Assembly (NCBI GenBank): GCA_029962745.1
Contig: CM057156.1
Location: 25,677,614-25,741,613, forward strand
Source: Echinometra lucunter
Taxonomy: Eukaryota > Echinodermata > Echinoidea > Camarodonta > Echinometridae
Reading direction: 5' to 3'
DNA length: 64,000 bases
Below are positions 55,301-64,000 of the stretch, piece by piece. A program made the translations under genes and the position numbers. The notes beneath the pieces are model-generated. The model ran no database searches. It saw only the letters and a program-made list of their open reading frames with translations, and had not been told where the DNA came from. Every line of letters starts with the position of its first letter. Positions within the stretch are counted from its first letter, which is position 1.

Positions 55301-58300
55301 TACTGAAATTGTCAGTGACTGACAACTTGCCAGTGCTGACAACTTTCATGAAACGATACCCTGGTTTCAAGAATGCGATGAAAAAAAAAGCTTAGTCATG
55401 ATTGCTGATCATGTATTTTGCACTTTGATCGTCTCGTGAATTTTATTGTTATTGGTCCAGGCAACATAAAAGCCAATAAAATAAAATAGGAAATAAGCTG
55501 TAAATATATATTCATGATTCAGTACGAGAATGGGTGCATATTTTTGTTTTGTTTGTTTTGTTGTTATTGTTGGTTTTTTGAATATACAATGCAAAATGCG
55601 AAGTGCCTCACCATGACATTTGTGATATTATATCAAATGTTTTACGAAAAGATAAACGAAGAGAAAAATCATGAGTGCGATGAAATTGTTTGAGTTTTTG
55701 TTGGTAATTTGATATCATAGTTTTTAAGTTCTAAATTCTAATTTTCAATAGCTTCTCTTTTTTTTCAAATTGCATGGTTATGAGCTAAGTTTTGTTCATA
55801 CTGATAATGTCTTTGAAAAGAATGTGCAAAGAAAATGCAACGTCACATAGCTTCAAATGGATCTGATATTGCTCTGTCAAGAATGATCTAAAATCAGTGG
55901 CGGGTGTAGGAAGGGGAGGGACCTTGCAAAAACCAGACATTGTGCCTCCCCCTTTTTTTCTTTTCTTGCACACCCCCTTTTTGACCTGCTTTCGTTTGCT
56001 TATCAGACATTTGGATGGTAAAAAAAGACAGCCCGAAATGTGTGATGACCTTTTTTCCATGCTTGTCGGAAGATTTTCTGAGATTATGCCCCCTCTTTGA
56101 AGAAACCCTGAATCCAAATCATATGTAAATACTGTGATTCTCTATGATTTTTCTAATAAATACATAAATATAAAAAAAAGAAACCCTGAATCCCGGGCCC
56201 TAGATCTGTCTCTGAATTATAGTCTTGGTAGAAACCAATAAAAGCCGATTTTTAGATATTATTCAAAGAAACACCGCTATTGTATGAAACCACAGAATGG
56301 CTTCCATCTCACTCATTAGACAAGGGAAGAGTTTGGAATTGTAATCTGAAATATTTATTGTTATTTTCTTTGTATAAAAGCAACTTTGATTCCAAATACC
56401 TCAAATTTACCAGAAGGGATATATCTTTTTTTTTTGTTTAGTTTATTTTGTTTTTAAAATCAGACTCTTCCTTTTTTTTCTCCCTTCAGATCGCCATCAG
56501 GATAACCTACGGTTTAGACCAATCGATTGTTAATGCATTCGCTACGTTTCGTGAATGGTACACAGTCTATGCGATCAGTGAGGACATCCCACCGGTCAGA
56601 GTCAACCAGACCTATCTCGCCCTAGATAGATATGAAACAGCCGCCCATGGTAATTATTTAAATTTTGAGAGTTGTTTTCAGCTTTCCTATAGGTAAATTT
56701 TCCATTTTGAAATGCTCGGTTGGACAGCATATCTGTACCAAATGATATTGATCTATGCTTTTCTTCTGTTCATGTAAATTAGTCAAAAAGTTAGATCATT
56801 GGACTTTTTGTCTGTAAAGTTAAGATTTGGGTAAGCTGCTGATTCCAAAATACATTATCTATCTCAAATTCTCTTTCTCCCCCTCTCTCACCTGCATGGG
56901 GGTCAGGGGGTACAGGAGGACACCCCAAAAAAAATCAAGGGTTGGGGACACAATAGTGTATGTCCCCCCCCCCCCCAATTTTAAGCTGAGGACCCTTTTT
57001 TATTTTTGCCTTTCAGCAAATTTGGGGGTTATGTCCCCCAAAATATAAAACAGATTGACGCCCTTGCCCATCAGCGTGCCCTGGCTCTCTCCCATTCTCT
57101 TCCTTGTCTGACTCCTTTCTTACTTTCTTTTCTCACCCCCCCCCCTTGTTGCCCTTCCCCCTCTCTTTTTCCCCTCACATCTCTTCTATTTTCGACATAA
57201 TTATGCCTATGATATATTGTAGTGCGGAGTTATAATTTACAATCACAACCATTAACCAAATTTAATCTTTTTCTTTTCTTTTCCACAGTATCTTGGTACC
57301 TGGCCAGTGCGATGTCTATCGCCATATCCCTTACCTATATAACCCATATCTTCGTTTGCTTCAGGTGATGATTATTATCTGTAAACGTTCTTTTTTTCTT
57401 TTTAGTAGGACATTTTTGGTTGTAATGTGCGAGACAGAAAAGGTAATTGAATTGATTTAGGGAATTACGAAGAAACGACGGTCTAAAATTTTCTTTCGTG
57501 ATTATTCCTGACTTTGTTCTGTCAGTTTGTTGTAAATGAATTCAAATGGAAGGGAGGAAGTGAGGAAGTAGGAGAAAGAACGTCGTCACATATTTGCCTC
57601 CTCCCTCATTAAAGGATCTTATGTTAGTCACTGGTATTATATGCACAATTATTTCTTTAATGGCTGCTCCTCGTGACCAATTAGCGTTCTCGTTTTCACC
57701 CATTTCAATCACATGCAGAAAACATGTTTTACGACTCTACAAGGGAGATCGAAAGTTCTTACCGGATGCCCCTCTTAATTCTGTCAAGAGTATGGTGAGA
57801 ATATGGATGTTTGCGAAAATATTGGGAGGACTGGGCTCTCAAGGGGCGGTCTTCGCTGGCCGCTCGATATTTTAGCTTTAGAACCGGTCAATATGTGGTC
57901 TGAGGATCGGTTGATAGGATGGGTGGGCTGGCACTGTGACTTCAAATTTCCCCAAACCGAAATTCAGTCCTCAGGCTCCCCCTGAACTCTCACTCATAAC
58001 AATTACAAATTAAATATCGTTTTCAATTTTTGATGTTTTATTTTTTGTATTCTAATGTAATGTTTGATTATGATCTCGATTTTATGGCAAGAATAATAAT
58101 TACAAGCATAAATGTCTTCACAAATATTTATACTCGTTTATGCAATTTGGAGTTTTCATTGTTTGACCAGGCTACAAGAGGGTTTTGATGGATTTCATGT
58201 TGTAGTAGCTCATCTTACAAATCGGCTTTTATGTCCTGTCATAATTGGAATAGTTTAGTTAATTTGCCAAAATTAAGGTTTCATAACTATTCCCTGAGTT

Positions 58301-61093
58301 TCTACGAGTGTTTTGTGAATAGCGTTTCATCCTGTTAAATAAAGTCATATTATAGGTAAAAATAATAATAAATAGATAAATGAGTGAATGAATGAATGAA
58401 TGAATAAGTAAATAAATAGATGAATAAATAAATGAATAGATAAATAAATACATGAATAAATAAATAAATGAATGAATGAATGAATGAATAAATGAATGAA
58501 TGAATGAATAAAGAAATAAAAGAATAAAACAATAATAGTAGTAGTAAAAATGAGAAACACATTCGTGTTCCTTTGATATTATATCACTGAATGTGTATTT
58601 TCAATTTTCTCGTTCTTTGCAGACTGGAAGCTTGCAGTATTGTGGATTTCAGATTGCGTATTATCTGTCAGGTAAGCATAATTATTTTCTTCTTGGTAGT
58701 ATAACGTAGCAGATAATCACCGGTAATGTCGTGTAACTGCAAGACAGGCGAGGATTGTGTAAAGAAATACATTTTCATGAAAAAGAGGGGGGGGGGGGAG
58801 GGTATAAAACATGGCCACCAGAGAAAAGGGGTGCTGGGGGATAGGCATTGGACAGGTGGATTGTAGGATCCTAAACGCCAAACATGTCATATTGACTTAT
58901 ACAATCACTTTATACCACAAGCTACGCTCGATGAACAGGCATTATCCTATATCATGGTGGGATTAAAGTAAAGTAAAGTAAAGTAAAGTAACAGTGATAA
59001 CAAACAAACAACAACCGCAACGACGCAAATGTTAATACTTCTGAATATCCCATTAGTTAAAGAACAACCCAACTGTTAGGATTAGGCTAAATTGCGTGAA
59101 ATCAATTAGTCATTCATTGTTGTCTCATCTTTGTGATTAAAATTCGTTCCGATATGCACATTGCTCACTTTTATTTGAGCAAGATAAGCAAATTAAACGT
59201 TCTACTTGAATAACTTAATTTTTGAAATCTTTTAACGCTGCTAGATATTGTTACTACTTTCAACAATCAAACCTTAACCGCAAACTTTCCCTTTTCAGGT
59301 TACGTCATTATGAACGTGATGTCATTCGTGGTCATCTATGTGATAAGCGGTGCCGTGGTCATCCCTCTCATCAAAGACGCCTGGGCTTTCATATCTGGCT
59401 TCCTCAACGTTGTCGTGTAAGAAGAGTTTTTTTAAAAAATAAGATTTAGTTAATTTCACAATTTACTTTCACTCTTTAAAAACCTTTATGAAGACATTTG
59501 TTGTGTATACCGTGTAAATCGATCTATCTTAAGCGGTCTACCAATACTTGCTGGAGAGGTTCATTCCGAAAGATCGTTAACTGTGTAAACGACAAAACAA
59601 TTCATGATTTATTATTTGGAACGATGTTTGTGTTCGATTAATAAACATGCTAAGTTGATGACAAGATTTATTTTTGCACATTGACATAAATACGTCTTTT
59701 TTCGCAGAATCTATCAGAGACCTACTAGTATTACCACTCATATCACTGTTAAGTTTTCTGGTGCATAATGATCCTTCTACAATTCGTTTCGATTTGTCAT
59801 CATACAGCACCACCTACATACCGATGTAAAATATATATCATTTTCTTCTTCTTTCATAATTTGGTCAGACCGCTGTTTGCAGTAGCTTTCCTTGTGTTTG
59901 GCAGTCAGCCTATCATGGCCAGAAAAGTCTTCCTTCAACCAAAGCTGGATCAAAACGACAAGGATAAGCCGTTGGCGCTTCAGCACAGGTGATGGAATGG
60001 AACGCTAAATTCTCAATTTATTGAACTCATTTCATCAGTTCCTGTAATGCCATTTACTGAGAAAGCAATATTCATGTGTATTGATGTATTTCGTAGAAAA
60101 TGACTTTCCGGTATGGCGTTCGAAAGAACGTGTTGAGTGTGGATGTTGGCTACTTTTGTTTCGCTTAAAATTATTCAGATTTCGATGATTTTAAAAATCT
60201 GTTTATAGCTACTATACTTTGAAATAATAACCGATTCCTCTCCTTCTCTTTATGATGTTTATGTCATATTGTCTGCTACTTCATGGTGTAACAATTTAAA
60301 TGAGCTGTTGGAATGATATCTTTTGTGATCCGCATCAGGTCCTCACCCAAATCATACACGTCATATGCAAAGAATTTTGTCCTGATTTAATCAAACTTCT
60401 ACAAACAAGTACTAAATATATCTTTTTACCCTTTCTCACCCAAATTCAATTCAATTCATTTCATTTAAATTCATTTGCATGTATTATGACTTTACATAGA
60501 TGGATCAGAATATCTGTTCTTGATGCTCCTTTTACAGGGATTTCTACCATATTTTCTCCTACTTCTTGGTGTTTCTGAACGTGTTGGTTGGGATGCTATC
60601 TTGTGTCATACGAATCCTGACGGGCCTCTTTGTCGGTGTTTTTCTTCTATGCCGTATTGACCGTCCAATCCTGATGAGAGGATACGAACATCTTGACCAA
60701 TGTAAGCAAGATCCTCCTCCTCCTCGTCCTCTTCCTCATCCAGTCATTAGCATCCTCCTGCAAATCATCGTCACTCTCACCGCCATCATCATTTTAATTT
60801 TCATCGTCATCACTGAGATCAACCTCCTCAGCATGATTGATCATCATCATCCTCCACAATATCATCATCAACTTACTCAACATCACCTACATTTTCTTAT
60901 AGTCACCATCATCATCATCGTTCTCTTCCTGATTCTCATTCCATCATTACCCTCCTCCCGCTCGTCATCATTATAATTTTCATCGTCATCACTAAGATCA
61001 CCCTCCTCAGCATGATTTTTATCAACTTACTCATTATCGCCTACATCGTCTCATCATCATCATCAGCAGCAGCAGCAGCATCCTCCTCATCAC

Positions 61094-61140
<47 letters not shown>

Positions 61141-62859
61141 CTGCTACCGTCATCATTATGAAATAATTTTCATCGTCATCACTAAGATCATCCTCCTCTG
61201 TATGATTTTATCATCATCCTCATTATCATCAACTTACTCATCATCGCCTATATCATCTCATCATCATCATCCTCGTCATCGTCCTCATCGTCGTTGTCCT
61301 GGTCGTCATTATCTCATCTTTATATGATCCCCTACCTCCTCCGCATCCGCATCCGCAGCTCATTGCTCCTCCTCTTCCTCCATATCTTCATCCTGACCAT
61401 TCCCCTTATCAATACTATCTGCTCAAGACGTGATTATTATTGCCTTCTGCCACTCCAGCTTATCAGGCCTACATCGGCAACCTCAACATGATCAACGCCC
61501 ACAGCCATCCCGTGCTCGTTGTCTTCTGCCAAATCCTCACCAACCGTATCATCAGCCGTAAGAGGGCAAAGCTTGGGCGGACCAGGGCAGGGACAGACAT
61601 AACAGCATCCTACAGCTTCGTAGAGCATGACATCGGTACGTTGTTTTTTGTTGTTGTTGTTGTTGTTGGTTTTTTTTTTGGTGGGGGGGGGGGGGGGGTC
61701 GGAGGGGTACAACCGGCCTGTGTCTCGATCCCTTTCAAAAAACCAATGTGGCAGACCTTACGCACCAGTAAAAATTACCCTTTTAATTTGGATTGCATGG
61801 TAATTCTAGGAATTAGGACACCTTTTCCTTTCAACAAATACACCTACCCCTGTGTCAGCTGTACCTGCTTATTGGTGATTCTTTCACCCCGGTGACCATG
61901 GTGACAATTTCTCCAAGTTTCCTTTAGGATTTTATCAAAGGAAATCTCCCAGGAGCACATGTCATAGAATCAGAGTATCTTATGATAATTGCACAACTAT
62001 ATGCTTTACCATTAGGCTCTGAAATCGACTGGAATTCAGAAGTATTCATGAAGCGGACGGGATGGGGATGTGCATAAGCTATAGGAAGAAAAAAAACAAA
62101 AACAAAAACAAACACCCGTTTAATCGCCTAAGTCAAGACTAGACCAAAATTCGAAACAAAAACAAAACAAAGTGATGCAAAATTGACCACAATAAGCAGT
62201 ATATTTGAAAAATTGCCCCGATCTTTTAAAATCTATAGCTGCCTAAATGTTGGGCATTAGAATTGGACAAAAATGATTAATTATTTTTTTACCACGCTTA
62301 CATTTTCATTAAACCTTTTTATCTTTTAAATATAATCTCTCATATACCATGCATACAGAAAATCGTAACCAAAGTACAAACTGAACCCTTTGGTGCGTCG
62401 TGAGAAAAAAAAGTTTTGGGCGAGATATACCTTTTCCCTAGATCCTCATCAAGAATTCCTTACATTTCCTCAAATTTTTCTTATTGGCAGATTAGAGAAA
62501 TAGAAATAGTATTTTTCTTTGTCACCTCGGACTAGGAAAAAGTGATCTGAATAAATCTTTCTTATACGCTTGCCGGCGAGTTTGAAAACTAGAGGACCCT
62601 TTCGTTTGCTTGTTATCGACGTTGCTCCACGCCCCCCCCCCCCTCCTAAATGTTCTTGCGACGCTCTGAAAACTCCCCTACCCTATCATGCTATGTTATC
62701 ATGAGGCTTTCTCCATATTATTGCTCTTCTTTTCTGAATTTTATTCTTTCCTGTGTGTGTTGTCATTACGTTTGCATGTAGATCAGTCGAAAACAAAGAC
62801 AAACTCGAACGCAGTAGTCACCTATGGCAGTACAAATAACAGCTCTAGTACACTGGGCA
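49191..62859 (+). CDS. STRA6: STRA6-like retinoid receptor/transporter (17 coding exons, C-terminus missing)
   Basis: Seventeen plus-strand exons join in frame to about 628 residues. STRA6 is a plasma-membrane protein with nine transmembrane helices plus an intramembrane helix that moves retinol between binding protein and cell. Seen here: an extracellular N-terminus with two N-glycosylation sequons (NST, NCT) and IHCCIPPS; FPINLLDD after the first helix; repeated hydrophobic segments through residue ~540; IYTKRWEQIV...; and the family-defining LLCRIDRPILMRGYEHLDQ followed by SYQAYIGNLNMINAHSHPVL, matching the RIDR...RGYE and Y...HxxP blocks near the end of STRA6. Length and exon order agree with vertebrate STRA6 (about 670 residues). 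The last exon ends in phase 1, so more coding lies downstream. RBPR2/STRA6L is the alternative name; they cannot be separated here. Confidence 0.9.
49848..49939 (+). CDS. STRA6: STRA6-like coding exon 2 (first helix)
   Basis: Acceptor gataccag, donor TCTT|gtaagt. LLILLILSFFGKMYNYRLRS: end of a membrane helix followed by basic residues on the inner side. Confidence 0.75.
49957..50110. mobile_element. Dispersed poly-A/poly-G repeat, copy 2
   Basis: cgcggatccaggattccccc, ttgctgacaagcaagcaagc, a G run and gccgatccca correspond to 42855-42985. In STRA6-like intron 2. Confidence 0.6.
50650..50830. repeat. (GAAAT)n pentanucleotide microsatellite
   Basis: Over twenty near-perfect GAAAT units at 50652-50760, becoming degenerate to about 50830. 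STRA6-like intron 2. Confidence 0.92.
50955..51100 (+). CDS. STRA6: STRA6-like coding exon 3
   Basis: Acceptor ccttccaag, donor TAAAA|gtaaga. Encodes PINLLDDHDHRWSHALAFGA and TASIIFDLFSGEF; the PxxxL start matches the loop after helix 1 in STRA6. Confidence 0.83.
51565..51685 (+). CDS. STRA6: STRA6-like coding exon 4 (helices)
   Basis: Acceptor cctttcag, donor GTCTG|gtatgg. Two hydrophobic stretches: IFLGAVATIELGTVLFPFFA and VFIGSLLGFIYVTVW. Confidence 0.85.
52096..52150 (+). CDS. STRA6: STRA6-like coding exon 5
   Basis: Acceptor ttatgtag, donor GGTCGG|gtaagt. FSVQLSHIITCPNIDGGR; the CP pair corresponds to the ECP loop of vertebrate STRA6. Confidence 0.82.
52200..52490. repeat. GAA/AGG, GTAG and GT microsatellite cluster
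   Basis: Purine-rich AGA/AAG text (52228-52340), (GTAG)n at 52391-52414, (GA)n and (TG)n to 52480. STRA6-like intron 5. Confidence 0.8.
52547..52672 (+). CDS. STRA6: STRA6-like coding exon 6 (helix)
   Basis: Acceptor ctttgcag, donor ATATCC|gtaagt, 42 codons. GFPYESVIIQLPVLVFTFLL, MIRFLYFLIISIM then KKIQKTK, a membrane helix leaving into the cytoplasm. Confidence 0.87.
53064..53137 (+). CDS. STRA6: STRA6-like coding exon 7 (cytoplasmic loop)
   Basis: Acceptor actttcag, donor CCCAG|gtatca. SEDKLMQSYQAQHVKALLRP, then a run of prolines. Corresponds to the SYSEEYLRNLL-like loop. Confidence 0.85.
53830..53996. mobile_element. MITE family D, copy 1
   Basis: Starts GGGAGCGTTTCATGAAAGG after CCTGG and ends near TGTTGATAAAACGCCCCC. 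Shares accaatcaaaatcaaggaaa-type core and ACTTGTC words with 55188-55361. Confidence 0.55.
54066..54397. mobile_element. MITE family C, copy 2 (STRA6-like intron 7)
   Basis: gtgtttcataaagctgttcg, taaagttacg, ttccccataatctcaatgga-type core and right end cgaatagctttatgaaccc match 21819-22173. G and C runs replace the outermost bases. Confidence 0.75.
54831..54948 (+). CDS. STRA6: STRA6-like coding exon 8
   Basis: Acceptor ttttatgcag, donor TATCAG|gtaaat. IYTKRWEQIVYYWYEPSQNF, then IYPTRIICTFVVAVLCEYQ, a helix that starts with a conserved P-x-R/K pattern. Confidence 0.88.
54949..55375. repeat. ~130-bp tandem duplication at the start of STRA6-like intron 8
   Basis: ttagtcagatttagtcaaat, aatggtaaaagtccaagttt and gcctttgggtttgtgtt-type text occur at about 54990-55052 and 55118-55184. 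The second copy is interrupted by the MITE at 55188-55361 and resumes afterwards (ggtttcaagaatgcgatg against ggttccacgcattcgacg). Confidence 0.72.
55188..55361. mobile_element. MITE family D, copy 2, inside a tandem duplication
   Basis: Ends GCACCGTTTCATGAAAACTG and its inverted partner (gttgacaactttcatgaaac region, GACAACTTTCATGAAACGAT). Interior is built of ACTGACAGT/CACTGACA palindromes and accaatcaaaaccaagga-type core (ccaatcaaaaccaaggattt). CCCGG/CCTGG flank the ends. Confidence 0.75.
56490..56649 (+). CDS. STRA6: STRA6-like coding exon 9 (extracellular loop region)
   Basis: Acceptor tcccttcag, donor CCATG|gtaatt. IAIRITYGLDQSIVNAFATF, REWYTVYAISEDIPPVRVNQ, TYLALDRYETAAH. This is the region equivalent to the retinol-binding-protein contact loop in vertebrates; an NQT sequon is present. 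Confidence 0.88.
57289..57364 (+). CDS. STRA6: STRA6-like coding exon 10 (helix)
   Basis: Acceptor ttttccacag, donor TTCAG|gtgatg. SWYLASAMSIAISLTYITHI, FVCFR: one transmembrane helix. Confidence 0.88.
57719..57794 (+). CDS. STRA6: STRA6-like coding exon 11 (cytoplasmic)
   Basis: Acceptor cacatgcag, donor AGTATG|gtgaga. KHVLRLYKGDRKFLPDAPLN, basic loop similar to the HRTNLRALHRG part of STRA6. Confidence 0.83.
58368..58535. repeat. (AATGAATA)n microsatellite
   Basis: Mixed AATG/AATA tetranucleotides, STRA6-like intron 11. Confidence 0.9.
58623..58671 (+). CDS. STRA6: STRA6-like coding exon 12
   Basis: Acceptor ttctttgcag, donor TCAG|gtaagc, 49 bases. TGSLQYCGFQIAYYLS, start of a helix; short but phase-consistent on both sides. 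Confidence 0.8.
59299..59416 (+). CDS. STRA6: STRA6-like coding exon 13 (helix)
   Basis: Acceptor cccttttcag, donor GTCGT|gtaaga. GYVIMNVMSFVVIYVISGAV, VIPLIKDAWAFISGFLNVVV. Confidence 0.87.
59869..59988 (+). CDS. STRA6: STRA6-like coding exon 14
   Basis: Acceptor atttggtcag, donor CACAG|gtgatg. PLFAVAFLVFGSQPIMARKV, then FLQPKLDQNDKDKPLALQHR. Confidence 0.86.
60538..60701 (+). CDS. STRA6: STRA6-like coding exon 15 (RIDR motif)
   Basis: Acceptor ccttttacag, donor CCAAT|gtaagc. DFYHIFSYFLVFLNVLVGML, SCVIRILTGLFVGVFLLCRI, DRPILMRGYEHLDQ. The last block is the strongest family signature in the gene. Confidence 0.92.
60705..61300. repeat. (CAT/ATC)n-rich intron 15 of the STRA6-like gene
   Basis: CAT and CCT trinucleotides throughout, with an unbroken run at about 61084-61142. 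The phrase cgtcatcactaagatca recurs at 60982 and 61174, showing local duplication. The 136-residue open frame running into it is a read-through of exon 15, not the real protein. Confidence 0.85.
61459..61635 (+). CDS. STRA6: STRA6-like coding exon 16
   Basis: Acceptor gccactccag, donor CATCG|gtacgt. SYQAYIGNLNMINAHSHPVL, VVFCQILTNRIISRKRAKLG, RTRAGTDITASYSFVEHDIG: conserved helix followed by a basic cytoplasmic tail, where vertebrate STRA6 binds calmodulin. Confidence 0.88.
62782..62859 (+). CDS. STRA6: STRA6-like coding exon 17 (tail)
   Basis: Acceptor tgcatgtag, donor GGGCA|gtaagt; keeps the frame. DQSKTKTNSNAVVTYGSTNN, SSSTLG: low-complexity tail. Weakest of the exons by content, supported by phase and splice sites. 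Confidence 0.65.
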
Positions 62860-63432
62860 GTAAGTTTATTATGACGTCACTATGCACAGCATTATGACAT
62901 CACCAATCATGCATATATTCCGTCACCACGCTCTAGCAGTTACAAGACTCATCACTTGCAATCATCTGTTCGTTTCATTGCAATTAATTATATTCGCGTG
63001 TTACCTTCACTTGGGAGTGTTCGCCGTCTTGGCGGTGCAAGGTCTGTCAAGTCATAACCCGAAGAAATTACACATTTCAAGAAGGCATACATTTATACTC
63101 TGCTACCCTAAGGGGTTTCATAATGTAATGTAAGAAGGAAATATTGTCTGAATGTCAGATACGAGAACATGGAAGATATGATTTTTTTGAGCAACATTTT
63201 TAACTCTGGCATTTCTTCTTATCATTTTATGTATACCTGTAATATATTTCTGCATTATCATTTTTACTTCTGATATATTCACCTGTGATGTTTTCAAACC
63301 TGACATTTTTACACAGAAAGAATATGGCGGATGATATAAGCATGATAAGAAATGATGATTTGACCGGTGTGCAAATAAAATTGATAGATAAGTGAATATA
63401 TAAAAAAAAAATTGAATGAATAAATAAATAGA

Positions 63433-63479
<47 letters not shown>

Positions 63480-64000
63480 ATGAATAAATAGAAAATAAAT
63501 AAATGAAATAAATGATGAATAACTAAACAAATAAATAAATGAATGAATGGCCCGGTTGTAGTGTGTAATTTTATTGTGTCATGCTGGGCATTGTACTTTG
63601 TGCACCATTTAACGAAACCAGGATTAGATAATATTCATATTTTCTTTCTTCATTTTCATTTCAAACAAACAGTCAATTGCTGATGCTTGTAAAGCCAATT
63701 TATTAGCAGTAAATAGCACTGATTAATATTTCGAAATATGAAATTACTAGTACTTGAAAGATTGTCCATGAAAGAACTGGACATCCTGTATTCAGCTTAA
63801 TCATTTATAAGCCACAGTGCCATTTTAATGGCATTATGGCTTAAAAGCTTTTATCGCTGTCAAATGTTGATTCGTGTCAGAAAAAGCTCCTAACACTGGC
63901 AAGGATAAATTATATGATGCGTCACAGGCCTTTTCGTGTGAAGATTTCTGAACACGCGACCAAATCAGAATATACAGTCATTAGGAAAATGGAATGCATA
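62860..64000. other. Downstream of the last STRA6-like exon seen
   Basis: Holds an (AAAT)n microsatellite at 63412-63545 and AT-rich DNA. I found no phase-1 exon continuing the gene; the terminal exon is probably beyond 64000. Confidence 0.5.
63412..63545. repeat. (AAAT)n microsatellite
   Basis: About thirty AAAT units with few interruptions. Confidence 0.93.

Noticed and set aside
60566..60976. 136-codon frame as an independent gene
   Set aside because: It is STRA6-like exon 15 reading into intron 15; the splice donor at 60702 and next exon fit the family.
63660..63740. Possible STRA6-like exon 18 after acaaacag at about 63672
   Set aside because: In the required phase it meets a stop after two residues and lacks the expected C-terminal motif.

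Overview
This window looks like nuclear DNA from a marine invertebrate deuterostome, most consistent with a sea urchin. Genes are split into short exons with GT-AG (once apparently GC-AG) splice sites, and AT-rich intergenic and intronic DNA is packed with microsatellites, poly-G/poly-C runs, short inverted-repeat transposons (MITEs) and tRNA-derived SINEs. No bacterial, organellar or CRISPR features are present. The species call is an inference from repeat style and gene content; I could not run a search. A 500-base assembly gap lies at 28501-29000.

Three genes can be rebuilt exon by exon. (1) Minus strand, 516 to about 5090: the 5' half of a CREB3-family gene, encoding the N-terminal activation region up to the edge of the bZIP domain. 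The bZIP and membrane exons lie beyond position 1. (2) Minus strand, about 41195 to 29114: a complete-looking gene for an Armadillo-repeat / TIR / SAM protein of about 616 residues, with a probable noncoding first exon and a TATA + AP-1 promoter at 41221-41234. It is related in parts to the axon-degeneration NADase SARM1, but with TIR before SAM. (3) Plus strand, 49191 to 62859 and on past the last exon seen: 17 coding exons of a STRA6-like multipass membrane protein (retinoid uptake receptor family); only the C-terminal end is missing.

The rest is repeat landscape. 5.1-15.2 kb: a polypyrimidine tract, several palindromic elements and a degenerate ~380-bp tandem array (11.6-14.1 kb) that keeps a GTTACGGAAGTTAA box in each unit. 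15.2-28.5 kb: an exon-like GC island with an in-frame stop, a hAT-like element with 8-bp target duplication, a TTAA-flanked MITE, paired copies of other MITE families, a SINE, and a long series of related degenerate motifs. 37-45.9 kb: a LINE 3' end, a second SINE and tandem repeats in intron 1 of the TIR gene, then a 53-bp minisatellite upstream of its promoter, a ~1-kb TAG-repeat field and a 1.05-kb inverted-repeat element. STRA6 introns carry MITEs, one inserted in one arm of a tandem duplication so that filled and empty sites sit side by side.

The three genes show no operon-like relation. One is a stress/secretory transcription factor, one a likely innate-immunity or NAD-metabolism enzyme, one a vitamin A transporter; their adjacency is probably incidental. 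The most novel-looking material is the regularly spaced GGAAGT-box array, the paired MITE families and the ARM-TIR-SAM gene.
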